Positions 32,401-37,409 of a stretch of DNA of 64,000 nucleotides are shown here, piece by piece. Source of the stretch: Chrysogorgia sp. JL179-B06 (Eukaryota > Cnidaria > Anthozoa > Scleralcyonacea > Chrysogorgiidae); contig JAYKKM010000147.1 of the NCBI GenBank assembly GCA_035772405.1, positions 620,001 through 684,000 on the forward strand, given 5' to 3'. How positions within the stretch are numbered: the first letter of the stretch is position 1; each line of letters opens with the position of its first letter. The translations under genes and the position numbers were made by a program. A model generated the notes under the pieces. It worked only from the letters and a program-made list of their open reading frames with translations, did no database searches and had not been told where the DNA came from.

Positions 32401-35131
32401 AACAGGATCCTAATTCAGATCCTGAACAGGATCCTGTTCAAGATTTTTGTTCAAGATCTTAAATATTTCCTATCCAAGATCCTGTTCAAGATCCTGAACA
32501 GGATAATGTAAGATCCTATAGGATACCAAAAATCTTGTATTGGATCTTACAAGATCTGGTAAGATCTTGTACAAGATCCTAAATGTTTCCTATTTAAGAT
32601 CCTATCCAAGATGTTCAAGATCCTGTTCAAGATCCTGAACAGGATCCTGTTCAAGTTTTCTACCCCCATATTTCAGGATCCTGTACAAGATCCTGCAGGA
32701 TATTTCAGGATCCTGTATTAAAGATCCTACAGGATATTTCAGTATCCTGCATAAGATCTTACAGGATATTTCAGGATCCTGCATAAGATCTTACAGGATA
32801 TTTCAGGATCCTGTACAAGATGCTACAGGATATTTCAGGATCCTGTTTTAGGATCCTACAGGATATTTAGGAAAAATTTAGGATCCTGTTTAGGATTTCT
32901 ACCAGGATTTGTTTAAATTCCCGCAGGTTTTTTGAAATGCTATTAAAAGTATATATTTACAGGTATACAATAAAATAATATTCTCAGGAAGCACAGCCCT
33001 GAGGGCCGAGCACCCTAAAAATTTGACGTCAAAGCACAAGTTTTTATATGCTGCCAGTTAGGACAGACGTATATGGTGCAATTTAGGAATATCTAATCTA
33101 TATATCACAAATTTTCAGGGGGAGCATGCCCCCAGACCCCCTAGAGGGTTCTCACACCTTCAGTGCTTGACAAATCCCCTAACCTAAAACATCTTCCTAT
33201 CGCCTTCAATCAAATGCACTTCAGTAACTTCACTAAGCAAAGTACTACACATTTTTTGTGTTAAGTGGGAGAGCTTGGAATAGATAGCTAGACAATACAC
33301 AGACAATCATCAAGCTCATACACTCAGAAAAATTATTTTGAGTCCCAGACAGGGGTCGAACCTGTAACCTTCCGATTACCAGTGAGATGCTCCCTTGAGC
33401 TACTGAGACTCAAATGGAGAGTGAGAGTTACAATGATGTACTGCCTTAATGCATCAGTCACATTGGTAATATGATTGGGTGTGTTAATTATATATGCACT
33501 GCTGTAGAGAATCAGAAGGTTACCGGTAACCAGAAGGTTACAGGTTCAATTCCAGTGTCCAGAAATCAGAATAATTTTTCTGAGGATATATGAGCTTGAT
33601 AATCGTCCATGTATCGTCTGTCTATTCCAAGCTCTCCCACATTCACTACAGCATTGTATATATTAACACATCCAAGCAGGGGCGGATTAAGGACCCCCGG
33701 GGCCCTGGGGCAAATTTAGATTGTGGGGCCCCAAACATCTGAAAGTTAGCAGGTTGTACCCCGGTCTCTGGGGCTGCGGTGCATGGGAACAGTTATCACC
33801 TATCAGTTACTAATATAAATATTGACTGCTGAGTCTGGGGTTTATTTTAACAAAATAATTTAAGTTAAATCCGTAGGTACACTGCATTAGACAATAGGCA
33901 TATGTTACTGATCTATATAATGATAATGTAAAATATTTCAAGATTTTTAATTTTTAAATCATTTTTTGCTTTTGTGGTCTGTTTTTTTCTTCCTGCATTT
34001 CAAATTTGAGATGCAAATCAGGAGCTCGGGGCCCTCGGGGCCCTCAGGAGCTCGGGGCCCTCAGGAGCTTGGGCCCTCGGGGCCCTCAGGAGCTTGGGAC
34101 CTGCAGGAGCTCGGGACCCTCAGGAGCTCTGGACCCTCAGGAGCTCGGGACCCTCAGGAGCTTGGGGCCCTCAGGAGCTCGGGGCCCTCAGGGGCTCGGG
34201 GCCCGCAGGAGCTCGGGGCCCTCAGAAGCTCGGGGCACGTGCCCCAGTTGCCCATATGTTAATCCGCCCCTGCATCCAAGCATTACCGATATATAGTGAC
34301 TGTCGTATAGGCAGTATATACATGTATCAATTGAACTAGTACATCATTGTAACCTTCATTGATCTCCATCTGAGTCTTGGTAGCTCAATGGTTCGAGCAT
34401 ATCACCAGCAATCAGAAGGTTACATGTTTGATTCCTGAGGATATGAGCTTGACAATCGTCCATCTATTAATGTAAATGTTTGATACGGCCAGTTTTTATT
34501 TCATATTTTTACATTTCACTCTCGGATGAGGCTCAAAACGTTAGACCTCCTATACACTATAACAATTTAGCAAAAAAATATCTGGGTCTGTTCCAACCAG
34601 CCATAATACTCAAAGTCTAAATAAAAATAATTAGTTCAACAAATACTGATTTCCTAGTAACACTGGTCCAACATAACAGTTAGTGTAAACAATGCCTTTC
34701 TTACATACTGTAATTCTCCAAAATATATATATTTATATATATATTTTTTGAGAATTATGTAAGGAAGGTATTGTATTTTCGCAGTGTATTTTCTCATGTT
34801 AATCTCTGATTGATCGATCGATTTCATCTCAATTATTATCACGTGTAATTCATACTTACTAATAACTCGAAGGACATTGCAAGCATCCAGCGCCATTAGA
34901 CCAGTATGTTCCTGCTGAACAGTTGCTACAGTGAGAACATTCGGTTGAACAATCGCATACAGCTACTACAAAGAGGAAAAAAAGTTCAGAGAATGTCTAG
35001 TTTTAGTTAACGTATCTCAGAGCCAACGGAAGTGGACGAAACGACCAAATATTTTTAAACATACCTGCGTTGTGAACCAACATTCCCGTAAATACACATA
35101 AACATAGAGCGAACGAGCTCGCCGACTTCAT
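1..35131 (-). CDS. Secreted/extracellular GCC2/GCC3-type cysteine-rich repeat protein (14 exons, 3' end beyond window)
   Basis: Spliced gene read on the minus strand. Exons in transcription order: 35065-35131, 34860-34965, 24562-24649, 23724-23912, 17100-17263, 13338-13631, 9711-10004, 7722-8015, 7197-7490, 2956-3249, 1837-2130, 1540-1727, 609-697, 1-100 (partial). Every junction keeps the reading frame, giving about 918 residues so far: a 22-residue signal peptide, then a continuous run of cysteine modules with motifs such as CPAGxxC, NGTY and GYYS. This pattern matches the GCC2_GCC3 / ephrin-receptor-like family (tyrosine-protein kinase ephrin type A/B receptor-like), which is extracellular. 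Six adjacent exons are exactly 294 nt with phase 2 ends. NGT and NET sequons recur, so heavy N-glycosylation is likely. No kinase, EGF calcium-binding or transmembrane segment is seen in this part; the C-terminus is outside the window. Exact function unknown. The exon series is directly visible; orthology is not established. Confidence 0.82.
101..608 (-). other. Intron 13 with a strongly strand-biased purine/pyrimidine tract
   Basis: About 240-600 is almost entirely A and G on the plus strand, so it is polypyrimidine in the transcribed sense. No coding exon is seen. Open frames here are low-complexity (Phe/Leu/Ser-rich) artefacts. Confidence 0.7.
609..697 (-). CDS. Exon 13: second part of the split repeat module
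   Basis: 89 nt between a CTGCAG acceptor and an AGC|GTAAGT donor. It encodes (G)[20 protein letters not shown] and continues to VCHS. It enters in phase 1 and leaves in phase 0, fitting exons 12 and 14. Confidence 0.72.
827..1143. repeat. Foldback element with ~150-bp inverted arms
   Basis: The left arm from about 827 (GGTCGTATAACGTCTGTGGG) is nearly the reverse complement of the right arm ending about 1143. The arms meet around 980-996 with CATCTGT/ACAGATG. It lies in the intron between exons 12 and 13. A non-autonomous foldback or MITE is likely; no clear target duplication was seen. Confidence 0.75.
1318..1385 (+). repeat. tRNA-derived SINE fragment
   Basis: Contains GCGTTGATTCGGAGACCT followed by GGTTCGATTCCCGG, a T-arm/B-box-like motif. 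The same GCGTTGATT...GGAGACCTC segment is present in reverse at 16640-16710 with a D-arm-like TAGCTCAGTGGTCAGAG. The 5' part is lost, so it is not a functional tRNA. Confidence 0.5.
1540..1727 (-). CDS. Exon 12: shortened repeat exon
   Basis: 188 nt, entering in phase 2 and leaving in phase 1 (CGAG|GTACTT donor). It encodes [30 protein letters not shown] and [20 protein letters not shown]. It resembles the first two thirds of the 294-nt unit. The remainder appears to continue in exon 13, so an intron seems to split the module here. Confidence 0.78.
1837..2130 (-). CDS. Exon 11: last 294-nt double-module exon
   Basis: 294 nt, phase 2 (CTTTTTAG acceptor, ACAG|GTATAC donor). It encodes [41 protein letters not shown] and CLDGYYSSD, closing with CLECPSGY. 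The usual CPAG of module two is altered to CTAS. Confidence 0.83.
2131..2955. other. Intron 10 without recognised coding content
   Basis: AT-rich. It contains short palindromic or MITE-like stretches around 2395-2480 and 2770-2830 (CGAGT... and ATTATAACTC motifs recurring in both orientations). No exon or ORF of note. Confidence 0.5.
2956..3249 (-). CDS. Exon 10: 294-nt double-module exon with probable GC splice donor
   Basis: 294 nt, phase 2. It encodes [41 protein letters not shown] and [10 protein letters not shown], closing with CVICPAGY. The expected donor after the conserved GGTTACAG reads GCAAGC, not GT. This fits the AG|GCAAG consensus of minor GC-AG introns. Using the GT seven bases earlier would put the exon end in phase 1, out of step with exon 11. 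Confidence 0.8.
3250..7196. other. Intron 9: dispersed repeats, no exon seen
   Basis: Contains a dispersed repeat at about 3860-4160 (GAAATAGGTAAAATATTGA, ...ACGACGAAACGGCCTTTTGC..., GGCGTGCGACGG) that recurs at 11720-11850 and 11985-12080. A segment at 4685-4800 with a GTTTGGGTCACAGTATCCA motif recurs near 60300-60400. A PLE-terminus-like remnant lies near 5500, and a segment at 6300-6480 shares its AGATGGCCGCC / GAAGCCGG context with 59250-59310. The 137-aa open frame on the minus strand here lies across repeats and is not supported as a gene. Confidence 0.5.
7197..7490 (-). CDS. Exon 9: 294-nt double-module exon
   Basis: 294 nt, phase 2 at both ends. It encodes [41 protein letters not shown] and [10 protein letters not shown], closing with CLICPSGY. 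Only 231 nt of intron separate it from exon 8, the shortest gap in the repeat run. Confidence 0.83.
7722..8015 (-). CDS. Exon 8: 294-nt double-module exon
   Basis: 294 nt, phase 2 at both ends (TTTGCAG acceptor, ACAG|GTAAAA donor). It encodes [41 protein letters not shown] and [10 protein letters not shown], closing with CLVCPGGH. An NET sequon sits beside the NGT sequon, as in exons 9 and 10. Confidence 0.83.
8432..8826. repeat. Foldback/MITE-like inverted repeat
   Basis: Left arm CCTTTTGCAGTTATTACAGTG... through ATGTATGAACTTCGGATACG is matched in inverse orientation by 8740-8826 (CGTTTTGCAG-type end and CATATCCGAAGTTCATACAT). Arms of about 95 bp flank about 200 bp of AT-rich interior. It lies in the intron between exons 7 and 8. 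Confidence 0.65.
8827..9710. other. Intron 7 remainder, no recognised gene
   Basis: AT-rich, with a pyrimidine/purine-biased stretch at 9250-9370 and a segment at 9390-9650 rich in ATTCCGGATT / GGATTC motifs in both orientations, probably a decayed transposon. Short minus-strand frames here have no family signature. Confidence 0.4.
9711..10004 (-). CDS. Exon 7: 294-nt double-module exon
   Basis: 294 nt, phase 2 at both ends. It encodes [41 protein letters not shown] and [10 protein letters not shown], closing with CFICPGGY. The NGT sequon and all cysteines align with the neighbouring repeat exons. Confidence 0.83.
10265..11470. repeat. Cluster of short palindromic repeats (GACAACTCG / CGAGTTGTC type)
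   Basis: Units such as ATAGACAACTCGGACTCG followed by TTGTCTAATTGTTAA occur near 10305-10345 and 11330-11465, with a palindromic AGTCAACTTAGGCTTCGCC / GTTGACTATTCGCTCATAG arrangement. Another inverted motif, CTAGTGGTCTA / TAGACCACT, lies near 10685-10755. It looks like overlapping or nested MITEs in intron 6. Confidence 0.6.
11471..12716. other. Intron 6 interior: dispersed repeat copies and T-rich tract
   Basis: Two further copies of the repeat seen at 3860 lie around 11720-11850 and 11985-12080. A T-rich low-complexity tract (TTATTTATTTTAT...) occupies 12515-12590. No exon seen. Confidence 0.5.
12721..13241. mobile_element. TTAA-flanked MITE with long terminal inverted repeats
   Basis: Ends AGGGACACTCCATCCC and GGGTGGGGTGTCCCT are inverted repeats continuing for over 200 bp per arm (for example GGCCGCCATTTTTGTTCTGA on one side and its reverse complement on the other). 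TTAA flanks it at 12717-12720 and 13242-13245. TTAA target duplications are known for piggyBac and Kolobok transposons; no transposase is present, so it is non-autonomous. Confidence 0.85.
13338..13631 (-). CDS. Exon 6: first 294-nt double-module exon
   Basis: Exactly 294 nt with phase 2 boundaries (TTTATAG acceptor, ACAG|GTATTT donor). It encodes two GCC2/GCC3-like modules: first CAAGEYSSG with [11 protein letters not shown], then CPNGTYS with [10 protein letters not shown], closing with CTVCPSGY. It is the most N-terminal member of six homologous exons. Confidence 0.83.
13845..13920 (-). repeat. Penelope-like element terminus with degenerate hammerhead-like core
   Basis: On the minus strand it reads CTCTGATGAAGGGCC... 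then AAACGTTAGACCTCCTAC and CTATTTCGGCAGTACACC. The CTGATGA box (13896-13902) and stem II start are kept, but the GAAAC box is altered to TAAAC. It shares its flank (TACAAATTGAATACT) with the copy at 23501-23620. Confidence 0.6.
13958..14103. repeat. Near-perfect 146-bp hairpin
   Basis: Arms of about 65 bp (GAATTATTGGATGAGGCTGA ... GTTATCCGCC and its reverse complement) around a loop of about 15 bp centred near 14030. Only a few mismatches. It lies in intron 5. Confidence 0.8.
14697..16446. repeat. 12-bp minisatellite array (GTAAAGTGTTAG)n, ~1.75 kb
   Basis: Well over 100 copies of GTAAAGTGTTAG with point variants (TTTG, TTAC, TTAT, AATG) and occasional 2-4 nt insertions (TGTG, TTATAG). The early copies (14700-14900) are more diverged. 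Because 12 is a multiple of three, an open frame of Gly-Lys-Val-Leu repeats appears at 14916-15140; this is not a gene. The array abuts a Penelope-like terminus at 16450. Intron 5. Confidence 0.95.
16450..16545 (+). repeat. Penelope-like terminus, degenerate hammerhead-like core
   Basis: Reads CGTTTCACTCTCTAACAAAG, GCCTTTGCTCGAAACG and then CTATTTCGACAGTACAACAA. The GAAAC box and the GCTC stem II strand are kept. The CTGACGA box is changed to CTAACAA, so self-cleavage is unlikely. Confidence 0.6.
16640..16715 (-). repeat. tRNA-derived SINE head fragment
   Basis: On the minus strand it reads AATAGCTCAGTGGTCAGAGA then GATGCGTTGATTTGGAGACC. The D-arm/A-box-like motif is clear and the segment matches the fragment at 1340-1375. 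The T-arm is degraded. Confidence 0.5.
17100..17263 (-). CDS. Exon 5: cysteine-module exon
   Basis: 164 nt, entering in phase 0 and leaving in phase 2 at a TTCAG|GTTTGT donor. It encodes [20 protein letters not shown], then a GKYAHNG segment and a closing CSLCPQGF. It is the last irregular exon before the run of uniform 294-nt exons. Confidence 0.77.
17384..17640 (-). mobile_element. (TAA)n microsatellite and probable LINE 3' end
   Basis: A pure (TAA)n tract of about 95 bp is followed by GGAAACTTTATTAAATG, which resembles the 3' end of the LINE at 19645 (GAAAACTTTATTTTGACAG). This suggests a 3' fragment of a related minus-strand LINE with a microsatellite tail. Confidence 0.5.
17645..18810 (+). 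pseudogene. RLE-type non-LTR retrotransposon, copy A (C-terminal half)
   Basis: A broken pol 3' half. It has an RT-distal region ([32 protein letters not shown]), then a CCHC zinc motif ([18 protein letters not shown]) and a restriction-like endonuclease core ([20 protein letters not shown] followed by AVPGD and the KY..LKREI helix). This order is that of the R2/NeSL/Hero group, which cuts target DNA with the RLE domain. Internal stops and a frame change near 18040 make it non-functional. It ends in an (AAT)n-type tail near 18795. Confidence 0.8.
18815..19617 (+). pseudogene. RLE-type non-LTR retrotransposon, copy B, 5' part (RT palm/thumb)
   Basis: Contains the RT active-site region [18 protein letters not shown] (FMDD), then [16 protein letters not shown] and a thumb/connector region with [20 protein letters not shown] frame change lies near 19020. 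It is interrupted at about 19617 ([11 protein letters not shown]) by a LINE; the reading resumes at about 21090. 5'-truncated at about 18815. Confidence 0.8.
19618..21090 (-). mobile_element. CR1/L2-like LINE fragment inserted into the RLE element
   Basis: Minus-strand RT. It has [19 protein letters not shown] at the 5' end, the conserved [39 protein letters not shown] and [12 protein letters not shown], a stop near 20343, then a C-terminal region at 19797-20300 ending in [20 protein letters not shown]. The 3' end has a GATA-type microsatellite tail (19618-19650, TATC on the coding strand). 5'-truncated near 21090. Only the stop near 20342 interrupts the two open frames, so it is relatively young. 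Confidence 0.85.
21091..21910 (+). pseudogene. RLE-type retrotransposon, copy B, 3' part (zinc finger + RLE)
   Basis: Continues copy B after the [28 protein letters not shown] motif [32 protein letters not shown], then RLE residues [19 protein letters not shown] and the [10 protein letters not shown] helix. The 185-aa frame at 21150-21707 is intact. It ends with an AATAAT-type tail near 21905. Each segment aligns with copy A. Confidence 0.82.
21915..22945 (+). pseudogene. RLE-type retrotransposon, copy C (N-terminal part to RT start)
   Basis: Translation over several frames gives [55 protein letters not shown] and the RT start [38 protein letters not shown]. These are the N-terminal linker and RT motifs 0-2 of the same element type as A and B. 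It stops at about 22945, where Penelope-like sequence begins. Stops and frameshifts make it dead. Confidence 0.72.
22946..23630 (+). mobile_element. Penelope-like element 3' fragment (zinc motif, GIY-YIG, hammerhead-like terminus)
   Basis: Starts with [16 protein letters not shown], then a C-rich zinc motif ([15 protein letters not shown]) and a GIY-YIG endonuclease start ([17 protein letters not shown]), which is the C-terminal organisation of Penelope-like elements. At 23501-23540 it carries TCTCTGACGAAGGGCCTTTG followed by CTCGAAACGTTAGACC, with all hammerhead core boxes. Stops break the ORF. Confidence 0.78.
23501..23545 (+). ncRNA. Candidate hammerhead ribozyme of a Penelope-like element
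   Basis: CTGACGA (23512-23518), then a stem II that can form from GGGC/GCTC with a CTTT loop, then GAAAC (23532-23536) and GTTAGA. The AGA after the GTT can pair with TCT before the CTGACGA. Short stem III is a known property of Penelope-like hammerheads. The core is the best preserved of several copies in the window. Activity is inferred, not shown. Confidence 0.55.
23724..23912 (-). CDS. Exon 4: cysteine-module exon
   Basis: 189 nt, phase 0 at both ends, with a TATACAG acceptor and an AAG|GTATTG donor. It encodes [20 protein letters not shown], then [20 protein letters not shown] and [10 protein letters not shown]. The cysteine spacing is that of the family, and there is an N-x-T sequon near the start. 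Confidence 0.78.
24562..24649 (-). CDS. Exon 3: short cysteine-module exon
   Basis: 88 nt between an AATATAG acceptor and an AAG|GTAATG donor. It encodes [19 protein letters not shown] and further residues to VSFCK. The CPEGTYYD motif matches the GCC2/GCC3 pattern. It enters in phase 2 and leaves in phase 0. A 10.2 kb intron with two Gypsy remnants and satellite arrays separates it from exon 2. Confidence 0.75.
24915..25000 (-). repeat. Penelope-like terminus, degenerate
   Basis: On the minus strand it reads CACTCTCTGCCTAAGGGCCT, TCGCTGGGAATATTAGATC and CTATTTTGGCAGTACACC. Order and spacing follow the 23501 copy, but both core boxes are mutated. Confidence 0.55.
25290..27560 (+). pseudogene. 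Gypsy-type LTR retrotransposon remnant 1 (Gag, protease, RT start)
   Basis: Gag-like segment at 25636-26100 ([49 protein letters not shown] in other frames), a protease-like motif at about 26587 ([20 protein letters not shown], with DTG), and an RT opening at about 27405-27500 ([20 protein letters not shown]). Frames change several times, and about 370 bp of unrelated sequence lies at 27025-27395. No LTRs were recognised. Non-functional. Confidence 0.7.
27565..27710 (+). pseudogene. Possible LINE 3' coding fragment
   Basis: The short frame [19 protein letters not shown] followed by TFKEK resembles the C-terminal tail of CR1-like LINE proteins elsewhere in the window ([40 protein letters not shown]). 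It directly follows the RT fragment of Gypsy remnant 1. Confidence 0.4.
27900..28535. repeat. 54-bp satellite array with internal GATCCTGAACAGGATC palindrome
   Basis: About ten units of 54 bp (AATCTAAGATCCTGTCATTA, ATATTCAAGATCCTGAACAG, GATCCTATCAAGGA). Variants differ by AAAA/AA after AGG and ATCATC versus ATATTC. The length is a multiple of three, so spurious minus-strand frames of an 18-residue repeat appear. Related sequence recurs at 32400-32930. Confidence 0.9.
28536..30146. other. Intron 2 interior without recognised gene
   Basis: Contains a short tandem of GCTAGTGATAATATAG (28903-28970) and a tandem GGGGGGCCGTCTATGCATGT (about 29419-29458). It may include the 5' non-coding part of the Gypsy element that follows; no LTR pair could be defined. 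Confidence 0.4.
30147..32380 (+). pseudogene. Gypsy-type LTR retrotransposon remnant 2 (RT, RNase H, integrase) lacking the RT active site
   Basis: The RT part runs from 30147 ([17 protein letters not shown] present) but jumps from YNRLVWG straight to [17 protein letters not shown], so the palm segment with the catalytic DD is gone, in frame. After a frame break near 31090, RNase H follows ([40 protein letters not shown]), then a chromodomain-free linker, a zinc-binding HHCC part ([17 protein letters not shown]) and the integrase core ([24 protein letters not shown]). The element stops at about 32380, where satellite sequence begins. Non-functional. Confidence 0.85.
32400..32930. repeat. Second AGGATCCTGTTCAAGATCCT-type repeat block
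   Basis: Irregular repeats of GATCCTGTTCAAGATC, GATCCTGAACAGGATC and ACAGGATATTTCAGGATCCT with 25-40 bp spacing. It shares the palindromic core with the 54-bp array at 27900-28535, on the other side of Gypsy remnant 2. Confidence 0.8.
33303..33414 (-). repeat. tRNA-derived SINE (copy 1)
   Basis: On the minus strand it has TCAGTAGCTCAAGGGAGC (A-box/D-arm), TAATCGGAAGGTTACAGG and GGTTCGACCCCTGTC (B-box/T-arm), then a unique tail with TTCTGAG...ATGAGCTTGATGATTGTC. Matching tails and heads occur at 33510-33613 and 34370-34463. Confidence 0.7.
33510..33613 (+). repeat. tRNA-derived SINE (copy 2, 5'-truncated)
   Basis: Contains AATCAGAAGGTTAC twice, GGTTCAATTCCAGTGTCC and the shared tail TCTGAGGATATATGAGCTTG followed by ATAATCGTCC. 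The A-box half is missing. Confidence 0.6.
33677..34272. mobile_element. hAT-type MITE with perfect 8-bp target duplication and GC-rich minisatellite core
   Basis: Terminal inverted repeats CAGGGGCGGATTAA / TTAATCCGCCCCTG. The 8-bp direct repeat CATCCAAG flanks it at 33669-33676 and 34273-34280. hAT transposons make 8-bp duplications and commonly have CAGGGGCGG ends. No transposase. The interior (34018-34235) is a minisatellite of AGGAGCTCGGGGCCCTC units of about 18 bp. The collagen-like frames here are artefacts of this repeat. Confidence 0.9.
34370..34463 (+). repeat. tRNA-derived SINE (copy 3)
   Basis: TGAGTCTTGGTAGCTCAATG head, AATCAGAAGGTTACATG, TTTGATTCCTGAGGATATGA and GCTTGACAATCGTCC tail. 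Same family as copies 1 and 2, with an internal deletion around the T-arm. Confidence 0.62.
34505..34565 (+). repeat. Penelope-like terminus fragment
   Basis: CATTTCACTCTCGGATGAGG then CTCAAAACGTTAGACCTCCT and ACACTAT. The stem II region of the hammerhead-like core is deleted compared with 23501-23545. Confidence 0.55.
34860..34965 (-). CDS. Exon 2: first cysteine-rich segment
   Basis: Between a TTTGTAG acceptor and a TA|GTAAGT donor. It encodes [16 protein letters not shown] and then [17 protein letters not shown], the first cysteine cluster and half module after the signal peptide. It enters in phase 1 and leaves in phase 2, matching exons 1 and 3. Confidence 0.75.
35065..35131 (-). CDS. 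Exon 1: start codon and signal peptide
   Basis: Starts at ATG 35131 and encodes [14 protein letters not shown] followed by TGMLVHNA, a typical signal peptide with a short basic start and a hydrophobic core. It ends at a CAG|GTATG donor in phase 1. An in-frame ATG lies upstream at 35215, but it would put about 28 polar residues before the hydrophobic core, so the internal ATG is preferred. The 5'UTR and promoter lie above 35131; no clear TATA box was identified. Confidence 0.72.
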
Positions 35132-36161
35132 CTTAATTACTTTCGATGGACTACAATCTCTTGTCCATAACTTCATAAGCCATTTCGTAGTGTCATAAGG
35201 CAACGTTTTGTTCAAAAAATACTTGCTTCCTTCATCTGCAAATCGCCATGAATTTGGTGCCTCAAAATAATAATACCAATCAAAGTTTCGTCGCCGAAAT
35301 CAACACGTTCAGAGGAAATGCAGCTGGACGATGTTCTTGGTTATTTCGATGTTTATCGGTCTTGAGCATCAACAGTGAACTATTAGATAAGTTCGAAGGA
35401 CGTTATCCAAAAACGGGACAAATACATACAAAATTAATGACGGCGGAAGTGACCCAAGAACGTATGCAAATTTCGTTCAGACGGTACGGGTCGCTAGGAT
35501 ATCGCAAACATACACACAATAATAGTTGAAGAGGATTAGGCTGGCAGACATGATATTATTAGGCCATTGCAGTCCAGTTTTCCAATTGTTTGATTCCACC
35601 AATTCACGCGTTAAACTTTAGAGTTCAAAATCCTGTAGCGATGAGGAACTGCCTGTCGTTCCGGAATGTTTTGTCTTGCTCTTCCGTCCCGAAGCGCAGC
35701 TCTGATTGGCTGCCGCGCGTGCGTTTCTCAAAACTTGTTTTATTTCAGGTATACAGTGTGTATAAAAAAAACTGATCGTCATCAGTATTTCTAGTGGGAG
35801 AAAAAGGAAAGTCTGTGCTTTTACCTTCGTCAATGGAAATTGAGACAGAGTCTTTTTTCGTATGAAAACTCACTTGTAGTCTTTCAATATGTTCAATCTC
35901 GTTTGTGTTCGTTTTTAAATGTTTTAGAATATTTTACGTTTTATAAAACGCATTTAAAACTGAAATTATGTCGAGCGGTGCGTATGGGCTCATACGGACC
36001 GCTCGTTAGCCAATCAAAAAGCATGATTTGGTAGGATCCATAAAAGAACTTATTCAATCAATTTTCTATCTATCAACCGCGGAATCCGAAGACCGTGATC
36101 ATTCATAATATTTGAAACAGAATAAAGAGACATTTTGTTTTCATTAACCAATGACTAAAAA
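35132..36161. other. Upstream flank of the cysteine-rich-repeat gene
   Basis: Probably holds its promoter and 5'UTR. A divergent open frame at 35248-35529 on the plus strand has no recognisable domain and is not called. 35590-36150 shows nothing recognised. Confidence 0.4.
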
Positions 36162-36637
36162 ACCGTATTTCCTCTAATAAATGCCCCGGCGTTTATTAAA
36201 TTTTGAAACAATATATTTGATGCGGCGTTTATTAGAGGGAGGCGTTTATTAAACAATATGTTATTGACCGAGTTCGAGGTCCGATAGCAATAACTGTTCA
36301 TGAAGAGATGGAGAAAAGAAAAGAAAAACCGTTGTATTTTGAGTTAAAATATGAACTCAAGAAGGAAGAAATAAAAAAAAAATTCCTTGTTTGGTTCCAT
36401 TGTTACCACATAAAAATAAATAAATCTGTGAATTTTAGCATCCTTTTTCTTGCACTTTCTGTATTTTTCTAATAAACGCCGCTCTGATGTGTGCGGCGTT
36501 TATTAGAGGGAGACGTTTATTAGAGGGAGGCGTTTATTGGCATTCTTGTATGAAAAGGGAGGCGTTTATTAGAGGGAGGCGTTTATTTGAGGCTAGGCGT
36601 TTATTAGAGGCTAGGCGTTTATTAGAGGAAATACGGT
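36162..36637. mobile_element. TIR element built from GGCGTTTATTAG motifs
   Basis: Left end ACCGTATTTCCTCTAATAAA and right end TTTATTAGAGGAAATACGGT are inverted repeats of at least 23 bp with one mismatch. Internally, (AGGCGTTTATTAGAGGG) is repeated several times in one orientation and AATAAACGCCG in the other. A diverged relative (GGCGCTTATTAAA / TGCTTATTAGAAG) lies at 36950-37030. No transposase; a MITE is likely. Confidence 0.75.
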
Positions 36638-37409
36638 AGGCAATATATAGGCAAACGTTCGTTGAAACCTACCTGTAGTAGTCGACAAATGCTGCAATTT
36701 GATTGATTATGTTATACTCGCTATCTAATCAATTAGATGGTACAAATACAATAGTGTTGATATAAAATAGATGCTATTATTGGTAAATTACGTATCATGC
36801 AAACACGGTTATGTTCTTAGCTCTTATTTTTGGGTGATCACTAGAAAGGATACTTTAAAGTAAGTTTTCCGCGGAAAGACTGAAAACTAGTTGTTTGAGG
36901 ATTAACACGAAGGTTACTAGTTAGACAGAAAAGAGAGTTACCATAAATCTTCTATTAAGCGGCCGGGGACCGGCGCTTATTAAATTTCCACGGTCTTTGG
37001 GGGCGGTGCTTATTAGAAGAGCACTTATTAGCAAGAGTCGGTTTTCTTTGATGTACCGCGGGATGTATATATAGAAATGAAGAAAAAACTAGGAACATAT
37101 TTGTCCAAGGTGAAAAAATAAACAAAACTTTGTTAGTAAACCTCCTCAATCATGAAATAAGTCAGTTAATTACCTCGAACGTCGAGATGTATGCGATATA
37201 CAGATTATATATACAGCAGATTGTATAAAGCATACATCCCTCGTTCTGGTAATTAACTCTTACAGAGCAAAGCGGAGGAAATATCAGTCCATATTTCGAG
37301 ATTGAAATACAGCATAACCTTCTTTCAAATCCCATGCTTGTTAAGCAAAGCTCAAAGCTTGTCAAGTATCAAAATGTTAGTGAAAACAGCGTGTTGTCGT
37401 GGTTAAGAG

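Noticed and set aside
33966..34339. Collagen-like Gly-Pro-Ser-Gly-Ala frames
   Set aside because: They lie wholly inside the GC-rich minisatellite of a hAT MITE, in three overlapping frames.
35248..35529. 93-residue plus-strand frame divergent from the cysteine-rich-repeat gene
   Set aside because: No recognisable domain, no splice or polyadenylation support; may be chance or 5' flanking sequence.
37162..37365. Candidate terminal exon for the C16orf89-like gene at 42324 (has NEGCM)
   Set aside because: Lacks the following His and the rest of the family pattern, and no acceptor with the right phase is convincing.
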